This document shows positions 1 through 7,127 of a stretch of 19,564 nucleotides of DNA, one piece after another. Every line of letters starts with the position of its first letter. Within the stretch, counting starts at the first letter, position 1. The stretch is from an uncultured Lachnospiraceae bacterium. Lineage in GTDB: Bacteria; Bacillota; Clostridia; Lachnospirales; Lachnospiraceae. The notes beneath the pieces were generated by a model, which worked only from the letters and a program-made list of their open reading frames with translations, was not told the DNA's origin and ran no database searches. The stretch covers positions 1 through 19,564 of the forward strand of contig CAJTOR010000056.1 in assembly GCA_910577675.1 (NCBI GenBank), written 5' to 3'. Both the position numbers and the translations under genes were made by a program.

Positions 1-690
1 CTTCTTACTAATGGTTCGCAATTACAAAAAATAGATGATTTTGTATTGGAAAAATTTTCTTCAATTCAAATTTCATTTTATGGTTCTTCAAAAGAAGAAT
101 ATGAACAGTATGCATTATCAGATCAATTTGATACTGTGTGTAAGGGAATTAAAAAAGTTAAAACATTAGGTATTCCTTTAACAGTTGCGATTATTCTGAG
201 AAAATCGAATATTAATAGAATAGAACAATATATTGATACCTTGCTGGATCTTGGGGTAGACCATATACGATTTGGTTCTTCTTTAAAAATTGGAAGGAAC
301 AATTATGGAAGAACAACAGATTGGGATATTTCAGAAAATGAGTGTGCAATATTTTCCGAAAGTTTGGACACAATTAGAAAAAATTATCCTACAATAAATT
401 TTGATAAGTTTGAACTTAAAGATGGACCTACTTTTGACCCAACGAAGGAAAAATATTGTTTTATATGCAATGCGGGAAGTAAATTTGTAGTTTTTTCGGA
501 GAAAGAAAAGGTTCGTCCTTGTTTATATACGCCCGCTTCAGTTTTTGAGATTTTAAATTTAGATGAATATTTTACATTAATTGAAAATGGTGAGAACTAT
601 GATTATAGTAAATGTATTGTACATTGCTTAAGTGAGTTACGTAAGAAACAACAACATTTGGATGATATTTGTCCATATGGGTTTGGTTAA
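1..690 (+). CDS. Radical SAM/SPASM peptide maturase, C-terminal part (5' end outside window)
   Basis: The frame is open from base 1 and ends at a TAA at 688-690, giving 229 residues; the N-terminus with the CxxxCxxC cluster motif lies outside the window. The first residues (LLTNG, then IQISFYG) match the TNG turn and following strand of the radical SAM barrel in SPASM-type peptide maturases. The C-terminus carries six cysteines: CFIC followed by NAGS and a Cys 18 residues later (the usual C-x-G-x-C start of a SPASM/twitch domain), then CIVHC and a last Cys near the stop. This implies extra Fe-S clusters in a compact SPASM domain. Family knowledge: such enzymes make thioether or C-C crosslinks in RiPP precursors. 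The next gene, 54 nt downstream, encodes a 41-residue Cys-containing peptide, and two ABC exporters follow. The gene is visibly more AT-rich than the exporters. The ATG/TTG codons inside this frame are not the real start. Confidence 0.85.
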   Translation, partial: LLTNGSQLQKIDDFVLEKFSSIQISFYGSSKEEYEQYALSDQFDTVCKGIKKVKTLGIPLTVAIILRKSNINRIEQYIDTLLDLGVDHIRFGSSLKIGRNNYGRTTDWDISENECAIFSESLDTIRKNYPTINFDKFELKDGPTFDPTKEKYCFICNAGSKFVVFSEKEKVRPCLYTPASVFEILNLDEYFTLIENGENYDYSKCIVHCLSELRKKQQHLDDICPYGFG

Positions 691-744
691 CTTGATATCA
701 ATGATTTTAGTTGATATAAATATGAAGAAAGGAGGATAGAAACT

Positions 745-870
745 ATGAAGAATAAGAAAAACTTTGTAGCAATACTTGCAAACAGAAGTGGGGTCGTAAC
801 GGTTCAGTCGTGTGGTAAACAGCACTGTGGAACGAAACGCACAAACAGAACAATGGATTGTATTTCATAG
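745..870 (+). CDS. Candidate RiPP precursor peptide, 41 aa, Cys-containing
   Basis: A short frame runs from ATG 745 to TAG 868-870, preceded by a strong AAAGGAGG at 728-734 with 10 nt spacing. The N-terminal half is leader-like (MKNKKNFVAILA, basic then hydrophobic). The C-terminal half is polar and basic with Cys at residues 23, 28 and 39 (QSCGKQHCGTKR ... MDCIS), which suits a modified core with three potential crosslink donors. It lies between a radical SAM/SPASM enzyme and two ABC exporters, with a strong hairpin just after its stop codon, the usual layout of a RiPP operon. I do not recognise a named precursor family; it does not look like SCIFF (six Cys in 45) or the CxC-rich CLI_3235 type. 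The role as precursor is inferred from position, size, Cys content and ribosome binding site; no modification can be read from the sequence. Confidence 0.72.
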   Translation: MKNKKNFVAILANRSGVVTVQSCGKQHCGTKRTNRTMDCIS

Positions 871-877
871 GGTACTT

Positions 878-909
878 AATCGCCTGCTTTCAAGTGAAAG
901 CGGGCGATT
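878..909 (+). promoter_or_regulatory. Strong intercistronic hairpin between precursor and exporter genes
   Basis: AATCGCCTGCTTTC (878-891) pairs over all 14 positions with GAAAGCGGGCGATT (896-909), including one G-U pair, around an AAGT loop. No T-run follows, so it is not a classical terminator. It starts 8 nt after the precursor stop and ends 25 nt before the exporter ATG. This fits an attenuator or an RNA stabiliser that would allow more precursor than exporter to be made, an arrangement common in peptide operons. Confidence 0.75.
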
Positions 910-934
910 GGTGCATATAAAGAGGTGTAAAATC

Positions 935-2482
935 ATGAAACTATTTAAAAAATCATGCCTTTTCGGGGCATTATATCATATCTTCCTTTTTCTTTTTTCC
1001 GTGTTTTGCGGCTATTTTGTTTCCCTGCTTTTGGACAGCGGCATGGAGAAAGACATGCGGGATGCCGTAAAACTTTCGGTGTACTTTATGGTTGTTTTTT
1101 TACTTGGACTGCCGCTTATCTATTTTGGGCGCAGGAAGCTTGGGAAGGTTTTGCGTGCTGAACGGCAGTTGTTTCGCGAAAAGCTTTACCGGGATATGAT
1201 TGAGCGCCGGATTGGGGTGGACAGCGTCGGGGAAATGGATGTGCGGTTTTCTAATGATGCAGATACGGTTGCGGAATATTACCAGGAAGCAATTCCATCC
1301 ATGGTCGAGGGGGCGGGGATTATGATTAGCGTTACAATCCTTTTGTGCCATACACATTTTATACTCGGGCTATTATTTTTGGGGTTGAGCCTTTTGCAGA
1401 TTTTGCCATCCATAGTCTATGAAAAATGGGCTAAGGAGATCTATGAGCAGACAGATGATGCGGAGGAAAATTACGATAGTTGGCTGGTTCAGGGCTGTGA
1501 GGGGATTACCACTTTAAAAGCCTACTCGCGGGAAGAATGGTTTGCAGAAAAACTTTCGGAAATCTCGGATGGCATGGTTAAGGTTGGTTTCCGGGCGGAA
1601 CAAACAGGTGCGGTTGAAACCATAGTCTTTCAGTTTGTTGATGGAATATTGCGTTACGGAAGTTATGTAATTATGGGACTTTTTGTTTTGTATGGTGGGC
1701 TTGCCGTTTCGGATACGCCGGTATTGATTGTGCTTGGAAGTTTTCTTTTTAGTTCGGTTGAGCACTTGCTTGTGGGGTTACAGAAGCGGTTTCAGTTTCA
1801 GGTAGCGAATGGACATCTGGAGGAGGTGGGGGGAGGATTAAGTTGCCGAAAGGAACGAAAGGGGCAGGGAAACATGCATGAATCAAAACCAGAAAACTCC
1901 CCAGTGCTTGAAGTTTCCGGTTTAAGTAAGAAATTCGGTGATAAAAGTATTTTTTCGGATATCTCTTTTGCTGTGCAGAAAGGGGAGCGAGTTTTGGTTT
2001 GCGGTGCAAACGGCAGTGGAAAAAGTACTTTGCTGCGGGTTATCCTTGGATTGCTTCCAGCGGATGGGGGTAGTATTGTAGCTGACTTACAAGATATTTC
2101 TTTTGCATTGCAGGAGGAAGCCGATTTGGAACTTTCGGGCAATGAGATTGCCGGGGATTTGGTGGAAGAAAATGTGCTTGAGTGGGAGGGTTTTAAGAAG
2201 TATCTTGATGGGTTTCGGATTACACAGGAAATTATGGAGAAACCGCTGTGTGAATGGTCGATGGGTGAACGCAAGAAATTTTTCCTCGCTGCGGCATTTG
2301 CACGGGGCGGAGAGCTTCTTTTGCTGGATGAGCCAACCAATCATCTGGATGCGGAAGCATTGGAGTACCTTTGCGATAGGATTGCGGACTATCCTGGTGC
2401 AGTACTTGCAGTTAGCCATAAGGCAGATTTCCCTGTAAAATGGCAGCAAGTGATTTCTTTGGAGCAGGACGCACCAGTCTGA
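935..2482 (+). CDS. ABC transporter, TMD-NBD half-exporter (1 of pair)
   Basis: 515 residues from ATG 935, chosen because AGAGGTG lies 8 nt upstream and an earlier in-frame start at 812 would overlap the peptide gene. Residues 1-290 form an exporter-type membrane domain of about six helices. Residues 325-515 are the ATPase: Walker A GANGSGKST (357-365), Q-loop near Gln393, a degenerate signature WSMGERKK (about 441-448) instead of LSGGQ, Walker B LLLLDEP (462-468) followed by TNHLD, and the switch His495. There is no N-terminal C39 peptidase domain, so leader removal would need another protease. With the second half-transporter at 2852 it probably makes a heterodimer exporting the modified peptide or giving immunity. 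The substrate is inferred from the operon only. Confidence 0.85.
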   Translation: MKLFKKSCLFGALYHIFLFLFSVFCGYFVSLLLDSGMEKDMRDAVKLSVYFMVVFLLGLPLIYFGRRKLGKVLRAERQLFREKLYRDMIERRIGVDSVGEMDVRFSNDADTVAEYYQEAIPSMVEGAGIMISVTILLCHTHFILGLLFLGLSLLQILPSIVYEKWAKEIYEQTDDAEENYDSWLVQGCEGITTLKAYSREEWFAEKLSEISDGMVKVGFRAEQTGAVETIVFQFVDGILRYGSYVIMGLFVLYGGLAVSDTPVLIVLGSFLFSSVEHLLVGLQKRFQFQVANGHLEEVGGGLSCRKERKGQGNMHESKPENSPVLEVSGLSKKFGDKSIFSDISFAVQKGERVLVCGANGSGKSTLLRVILGLLPADGGSIVADLQDISFALQEEADLELSGNEIAGDLVEENVLEWEGFKKYLDGFRITQEIMEKPLCEWSMGERKKFFLAAAFARGGELLLLDEPTNHLDAEALEYLCDRIADYPGAVLAVSHKADFPVKWQQVISLEQDAPV

Positions 2483-2630
2483 ACTGTCTGTTGTATTTTT
2501 ATTTTGATGGCAGTCAGGGATGGAGGGGAAAATTGGTGGTTTATTTAAAAGAAAAGTGCTCCGAAACTTTTAATTTGGGCAGTAGGCATAGGTTTGCGGT
2601 ATGTAAGAATATAGATATCGGGAAGTGTGA

Positions 2631-2685
2631 AAACGGAACGGGTCGAAAGGTTTACTTAAGGTTTTTTTGTGAGCCCGTTCCGTTT
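2631..2685. repeat. 12-bp perfect inverted repeat, 31-nt loop
   Basis: The arms at 2631-2642 and 2674-2685 match over all 12 positions. The loop holds TTTTTTT at 2662-2668, before the right arm, so the structure does not read as a terminator. It may be a folded intercistronic RNA or a remnant of a small inserted element. Function unknown. Confidence 0.6.
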
Positions 2686-2821
2686 GGATGCAATGGCTAC
2701 TCCGCACGAGTTTTACGATTTGTTTGTATCACCATAGGTGGCATGATGGAAAGTGTGAAAGGGGCATGGAGAAGCAAAAGGATTTTGATTGTGGAAGTAA
2801 ACTTTCAAATATTAATTGGTA

Positions 2822-2839
2822 TGTGCGCTAAAGCGCACA
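2822..2839 (+). promoter_or_regulatory. Hairpin abutting the ribosome binding site of the second exporter gene
   Basis: TGTGCGCT and AGCGCACA pair fully (the last pair probably opens to give a TAAA loop). The AGGGGG ribosome binding site (2839-2844) starts at the last base of the stem, and the ATG is at 2852. The hairpin could limit ribosome access or mark an RNA processing site. Confidence 0.5.
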
Positions 2840-2851
2840 GGGGGCATAAAT

Positions 2852-4531
2852 ATGAAAAGCAACGTAAATAAACAGATTGAATATGATTGCGTCTATCAGA
2901 TGTGGACTGCTTTTGCATTACATTTTGTGCAGGAAGTTCTCGCGCTGACAGTTCCGCTTCTGACTTCCTGGATGATTGGGGATATGGCGGATGCCCTGTT
3001 AAGGCTTGATATTGGTCGGATAAGGGGCAGGTTCTTAATTTTTTTGCTGGCATTTTTTCTTGACATCCTGGTACAGCCATTATTTCATTTTTGGGAAAAT
3101 ATGGTACTTACTAAAAGGGGATTTGGGTATTGCAAGCAGATATTTTGCCGGTATCTGTATTTACCGACAAAGAGGGCGCAGGAACTTGATACAGGGGTGC
3201 TTGTGGAGCGGATTGATAATGATACGACTGATTATTACTTTCTATTAATGGAAAAGTGGACAAGACCATTTACTTTTTTAGTATATCTGTCCTTTTTGAC
3301 TGTTATGTTTGTAAGGGGGAATTTTCCTTTTCTTTTTATTTTAGTTATGCTTATTTTGGCAGCTTTCCCTGTTTTGCGGGCGGTGGTAAACGGGCGCAGG
3401 AAGGCGGCATTGCATCGTGCCAGGCGCGATTATGAAGAAAAGCGCAAAAACATGGAATACGGGATGTTTGGGGCTCGCGATTTTTTGAGTGGGTTTCGGA
3501 TTGGCGAAAGATATATCGGAAGACTTCATTCAAAATTTGGTAAATACACGGAGGCTACAGCATCCACACAGGATAAGATGGATGCGGCAGACACTATGTT
3601 TTCGTATCTGTGCAGTTATGGGGTTCCATTTGGGGTGATTGCGGCAGGAGCGATTTTTGTTTTGCTGGATGGTATGGGAATTGGCGCGCTGCTTTCAGGA
3701 TATTTGATAATGCCAACCCTTACAGCCTTTTATGAGAATTTAGAGGAACTTCTTATTCATGTCCGCAAGGAAACAGTGATAAGGTCACGGCTTGCTGTTT
3801 TTTATGAAACGGAATTGGAACATTCCTGTGCAGGAGTTTTAGGCATAGAGGAACGAGGGAAGAAAATAGAAGAAATCTATCTGGATAAAGTTAATTTCTC
3901 CTATCCTAATGCGAAGAAATCCGTGTTTGAGAAATTTTCTTTGTGTATTCCGCTTGTGGGAGAAACCAAGAAAACGGTGATGGGGGAAGTGGGGAAATGT
4001 GTTTCCACTAACCGTATTTATATCAGGGGGGAGAACGGGGCGGGAAAGTCAACACTTTTATCACTGATTGCAGGGATTTACCCTCCGGATAGGGGGCGAA
4101 TTATGGGTGAATCCGGAGAGGAATTAGATTGTCTGGCGCTCCGCGGTAAGGTATCATTACAGCCGCAGGACGGCGGATTGTTTTCTGTAACAGTTGCGGA
4201 GAATCTTTTTGTTTCCGGGGATAAATTGCGGGAGGCGGAAGAGCTTTTGCGCGCATTAGGATTTGAAAAGCCGATGGATATGCTTCTTGAGGAGGGGGGA
4301 GGTAATCTATCTCCTGGAGAGCGCAAGAAAATATTGCTGGTCCGCGCACTGTTAAAGTCTTCCCAAGTGCTTGCGCTTGATGAGCCCCTTAACCATTTGG
4401 ATGCGCAGGGCAGAGGAGTGCTGTTAGATATAATCAAAAAGGAAAAGCGCCCGGTTCTTCTGGTATCACATACCCCGATATCTGGAATAAATTGGAAGGA
4501 AATAGCGATTGATAAACTGAATATTTCCTAA
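2852..4531 (+). CDS. ABC transporter, TMD-NBD half-exporter (2 of pair)
   Basis: 559 residues from ATG 2852, preceded by AGGGGG with 7 nt spacing; the upstream in-frame ATG at 2816 lacks a ribosome binding site. Residues 15-305 hold the membrane domain with hydrophobic stretches near 20-45, 60-80, 140-180 and 255-295. The ATPase spans about 340-559: Walker A GENGAGKST (393-401), Q-loop SLQPQDGG (about 435-442), signature LSPGERKK (486-493), Walker B LALDEP (507-512) followed by LNHLD, switch His540. It shares the unusual GERKK signature end and the NHLD D-loop with the first half-transporter, supporting a matched heterodimer. No peptidase domain. It is the last gene before a strong terminator, so the operon is probably maturase, precursor and two exporters. 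Confidence 0.85.
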   Translation: MKSNVNKQIEYDCVYQMWTAFALHFVQEVLALTVPLLTSWMIGDMADALLRLDIGRIRGRFLIFLLAFFLDILVQPLFHFWENMVLTKRGFGYCKQIFCRYLYLPTKRAQELDTGVLVERIDNDTTDYYFLLMEKWTRPFTFLVYLSFLTVMFVRGNFPFLFILVMLILAAFPVLRAVVNGRRKAALHRARRDYEEKRKNMEYGMFGARDFLSGFRIGERYIGRLHSKFGKYTEATASTQDKMDAADTMFSYLCSYGVPFGVIAAGAIFVLLDGMGIGALLSGYLIMPTLTAFYENLEELLIHVRKETVIRSRLAVFYETELEHSCAGVLGIEERGKKIEEIYLDKVNFSYPNAKKSVFEKFSLCIPLVGETKKTVMGEVGKCVSTNRIYIRGENGAGKSTLLSLIAGIYPPDRGRIMGESGEELDCLALRGKVSLQPQDGGLFSVTVAENLFVSGDKLREAEELLRALGFEKPMDMLLEEGGGNLSPGERKKILLVRALLKSSQVLALDEPLNHLDAQGRGVLLDIIKKEKRPVLLVSHTPISGINWKEIAIDKLNIS

Positions 4532-4552
4532 GAAGTCCTTAGTGACTTGGAT

Positions 4553-4632
4553 GTTTCAGAAACTTTTTGGCGGGGGATGGAGAAAAGAGTTTTTGGTTTG
4601 ATAAAGAGAGAGTATGTTACTTTTTCTGAAAC
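4553..4632. repeat. 10-bp inverted repeat with 60-nt spacing
   Basis: GTTTCAGAAA (4553-4562) and TTTCTGAAAC (4623-4632) are exact inverted copies upstream of the terminator. They could close a larger fold at the 3' end of the exporter mRNA, or be the ends of a small inserted element. No function is assigned. Confidence 0.3.
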
Positions 4633-4636
4633 GATG

Positions 4637-4685
4637 TAATAAAAGGTCTTCTATGGTAATTTTAATAATAGAAGACCTTTTATTA
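4637..4685. terminator. Rho-independent terminator, 18-bp stem
   Basis: TAATAAAAGGTCTTCTAT (4637-4654) pairs perfectly with 4668-4685 around a 13-nt loop. The A-rich and T-rich flanks of the GC core allow termination in both directions. It ends the exporter transcription unit and insulates it from the aminopeptidase gene. Confidence 0.85.
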
Positions 4686-4800
4686 TGGCAGGGGATAAGA
4701 TATCTGTACACATATTACATATAATGGAATAAAAATACACTATTATAGTTCGTCCAATAAACACTGCTTTTAATCTAATTAGATAAATATAAAAATAGAA

Positions 4801-4829
4801 TTAACAATTTGATTTTACTGTGATATGAT
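4801..4829 (+). promoter_or_regulatory. Sigma-A-type promoter for the M29-like aminopeptidase
   Basis: TTAACA (4801-4806) and TATGAT (4824-4829), each 5/6 to consensus, are separated by exactly 17 nt. The ribosome binding site CGGAGG (4841-4846) and ATG 4856 follow. Confidence 0.55.
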
Positions 4830-4855
4830 TAAAACCGAAACGGAGGTTAAATTAT

Positions 4856-5839
4856 ATGGACAGAAAAACGATATCTAAAATTGTGAAAGCCAGCGGCGTA
4901 TCTTCCGGTGAAATGATCCTTGTTCATTTCTGGGGAGAGGATGCGGACAAAGAGATTGCAAACAACTTTATGGTGGCCGTTGCGGAAAACGGGGCGACAC
5001 CCATATTGGTGCAGCAGTCCCGGTCAGTAAATCGGGATATCTTCATTTCAGCAAAAGAAAGCTGCTTTAATGAGCGATATTTTGATTTTTTTGCCAAATT
5101 TGATGCGGTGCTTGATGTTTTTGCTTATCGTCCTGTTATTCTCGGTTATGAGATTGATGATGATAAGTTTGAGCTTTACCGCAGATATATGGCTCAACTT
5201 TTTTCAAAACTTATGAACTGTAAACGGTTTACACAAATCAGGATACCAACCGAGGCAAATGCAGAGGAATCCGGCCTTGACCCGCAGGATTATATTCAGC
5301 GTATGGAGAGGGCATATGACATTGATTATACTGCTGTTTATGAGGCCTGCAGGCAGGCAAAAGACCGTTTTGAGGGAATTGATAAAGTGCAGCTTCATAC
5401 AGGGGAGAATTGTGAGCTTTCTTTTGAGCTGACGGATAGAGTGTGGCATATTGATGCCGGTGATGGTGATCTTCCGTGCGGTGAGATTTATATTGCCCCG
5501 GTCGAGGACAAAACACAAGGTACGGTTTATTTTGAAGTTTTTTACCTTGACGGTGTTAAATACGAGAATGTCCTTCTGCATATTAAGGATGGTCGGATAA
5601 GCGGAAGCAGCCAACCGGAAGTCACCGCCTTTTTTGAGAAACAGCCACAGGAAAACAGGGTTGTCTGCGAGCTTGGCTTTGGCATGAACCCTAATGTGAC
5701 AGATTTATGCGGCTATACTGTTTTAGATGAAAAAATGTGCGGCACTTTTCATATTGCGGTTGGCTCCAATCATATGTTCGGTGGTAAAAATGAGGCTTCG
5801 GATCATATTGATTTTGTTGGCCGCGGCAGAATAGTTTAA
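4856..5839 (+). CDS. M29-family-like metallo-aminopeptidase
   Basis: 327 residues, ATG 4856 behind CGGAGG. The second half carries the M29 (AmpS/aminopeptidase T) pattern: GDGDLPCGE with Glu210 followed by PVED, CELGFGMNPN with Glu272, GTFHIAVGSNHMFGG with His299, and DHIDF with His317 and Asp319. These correspond to the two-metal ligands Glu, Glu, His, His and Asp of the family. At 327 residues it is shorter than the roughly 370-410 typical of M29, mainly N-terminally and between the last ligands. No signal peptide, so probably cytosolic, trimming peptides from their N-terminus. It has its own promoter and lies beyond the RiPP terminator. A part in trimming the RiPP leader is possible, but only proximity suggests it. 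Confidence 0.75.
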   Translation: MDRKTISKIVKASGVSSGEMILVHFWGEDADKEIANNFMVAVAENGATPILVQQSRSVNRDIFISAKESCFNERYFDFFAKFDAVLDVFAYRPVILGYEIDDDKFELYRRYMAQLFSKLMNCKRFTQIRIPTEANAEESGLDPQDYIQRMERAYDIDYTAVYEACRQAKDRFEGIDKVQLHTGENCELSFELTDRVWHIDAGDGDLPCGEIYIAPVEDKTQGTVYFEVFYLDGVKYENVLLHIKDGRISGSSQPEVTAFFEKQPQENRVVCELGFGMNPNVTDLCGYTVLDEKMCGTFHIAVGSNHMFGGKNEASDHIDFVGRGRIV

Positions 5840-5913
5840 TAATTGGAGAGCAGCAATATAAACAGGCATTCTGCTTTTTTCCGGATTTTAGGATTATCCC
5901 AAAGTTTGTGTAA

Positions 5914-5955
5914 ACCTCCAAACTGATGTAAGATAAGATTACTCAGTTTGGAGGT
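5914..5955. repeat. 13-bp inverted repeat, possible relic of an IS256-type left end
   Basis: ACCTCCAAACTGA (5914-5926) and TCAGTTTGGAGGT (5943-5955) pair fully. The upstream AAAGTTTGTGTAAACC resembles the terminal repeats of some IS256-family elements. Just after it an ATG at 5962 opens an 11-codon frame, MARKKESHKKQ, with a transposase-like basic start that then stops. It could be a truncated insertion sequence end; alternatively it is only a 3' hairpin of the aminopeptidase gene. The rest of the 205-nt gap holds nothing else I can support. Confidence 0.35.
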
Positions 5956-6044
5956 ATTATTATGGCGAGAAAAAAGGAAAGCCACAAAAAGCAGTAATAT
6001 GGGAAATGATGTCCGTTATCGCAACGATGACCGTCCGCTTTTTC

Positions 6045-6923
6045 CTATTTCGTATTCTTCTTCTTTTTTGCTGCAACCATTATCACAGCAGCGGCAATAA
6101 CTACAACTGCAACGACTGCCACAACGATTATAACTGTCTGGCTGCTCCCGGAGGATGTCATATCGCTGTATTTTGCGTTCATCACATCCTTCACTTCACT
6201 CTGGCTTAAAGACTTGTTGAACACATATACATCATCGTAGGAGCCGGAAAATGAGCCGATTTCCTCCCACCATCCGCAATTCCAGTTGCCGAGCTGCAAG
6301 CCGTAGCAATACTGTATCTGGGAGGTGAAAAGTTTGAAGTTTGCTGACGAAGGACCTAATACCGGGTCGCTGTATTTCTCGCCGTCAAGGTATACCGTCA
6401 TGCCGGATGCGGAGAGCGTTACCGCCACATGCTGCCATTTCCCGGCAGTTAAAACCGGCTGTGCCGTGCCGTCCACAACCGAAGGGTCAGCCCATACTCT
6501 AGGGTATTCTGCCATACCGGAATTTCCGTCGCTGTTGATTGCGATCTCAAGGGAATCCGTTGTTGCGATATAGCCCTCGCTGCCGTGGTCGGCAATGCTG
6601 AAGGAGTACAGCGGGGAGATGCCCGGTGTGGAATCCGCAGCCTTTACCCAGAACGCGATGGTCATGCCATCCGTCCAGTCCGTATTTTTGTAGACATCGG
6701 AATCCGCTTTTGCGAAGCTTGAGCCTTTTGCGCCGCCGTTTAAGGTCAGGACGCTGCCGCGGTCGGAATCTTTTGTGATGGAACCGCCGGAAATCTCCAT
6801 CTCGCCTTCCTTCTCAAAACCAAAGCTTTCCACCGGTTTAACCGAAGACGCAGCATATGCGGTTGTGGTTGCAGACAGTGCTAAAAGTACGCCGGTTGCC
6901 ATTGCTAAAATCTTCTTTTTCAT
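6045..6923 (-). CDS. Secreted membrane-anchored LamG/concanavalin-fold protein
   Basis: 292 residues, ATG behind GGAGGAATT. Residues 1-24 are a signal peptide (MKKKILAMATGVLLALS ... AYA). Residues 30-240 have the LamG-like jelly-roll pattern: FGFEKEG, SVLTLNGG, WTDGMTIAFWVKA, GKWQHVAVTLSASGMTVYLDGEKY and a closing SYDDVYVFNKSLS strand, which is followed by the typical SEVKDVM helix. A Ser-rich linker, a 20-residue Val/Ala/Ile membrane helix (about 263-284) and a KKKKNTK tail anchor it to the outer face of the membrane. No catalytic residues are visible, so it is probably a carbohydrate-binding surface protein. It is the last gene of the minus-strand glycan cluster, 204 nt after the GH43 gene, and may present glycan to the two glycosidases. 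Confidence 0.8.
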   Translation of the reverse strand: MKKKILAMATGVLLALSATTTAYAASSVKPVESFGFEKEGEMEISGGSITKDSDRGSVLTLNGGAKGSSFAKADSDVYKNTDWTDGMTIAFWVKAADSTPGISPLYSFSIADHGSEGYIATTDSLEIAINSDGNSGMAEYPRVWADPSVVDGTAQPVLTAGKWQHVAVTLSASGMTVYLDGEKYSDPVLGPSSANFKLFTSQIQYCYGLQLGNWNCGWWEEIGSFSGSYDDVYVFNKSLSQSEVKDVMNAKYSDMTSSGSSQTVIIVVAVVAVVVIAAAVIMVAAKKKKNTK

Positions 6924-7127
6924 ATCAATTCCTCCATTCTTGATATTGAATTGTTTATATATCCAGCAAGTTTATGCTGTATATACCGTTCTGCTTCTCT
7001 TTCCTATCCGTGTCGGATGTGTTATTCCGTATTGAATGTACAATTCCTATAAACGCCCCATGCAGTTCGCGCTCTTCCTGCTAAGACGGGGATCAAGGCA
7101 GGATTTACATAACTTAGTTTCCGGTTT

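Larger units (their letters stand above)
2483..2851 (+). other. 369-nt gap between the two exporter genes, with inverted repeats
   Basis: No convincing gene. A 12-bp perfect inverted repeat, AAACGGAACGGG (2631-2642) with CCCGTTCCGTTT (2674-2685), encloses 31 nt containing a T-run. A second hairpin, TGTGCGCT (2822-2829) with AGCGCACA (2832-2839), ends at the ribosome binding site of the next gene. A Cys-containing frame could start at GTG 2536 behind GGAGGGG and run to 2871, but it crosses both hairpins and overlaps the next gene, so I do not call it. Confidence 0.5.

Noticed and set aside
812..934. Upstream extension of the first exporter gene
   Set aside because: It overlaps the precursor gene in another frame, crosses the 14-bp hairpin and lacks a ribosome binding site; ATG 935 has one.
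1798..2340. 180-codon minus-strand frame
   Set aside because: It is antisense to the ATPase domain of the first exporter with its Walker motifs; Ser/Pro-rich shadow composition.
2440..2871. Frame of 143 codons between the exporters
   Set aside because: It overlaps both neighbours, crosses two perfect inverted repeats, and its sequence shows no domain pattern.
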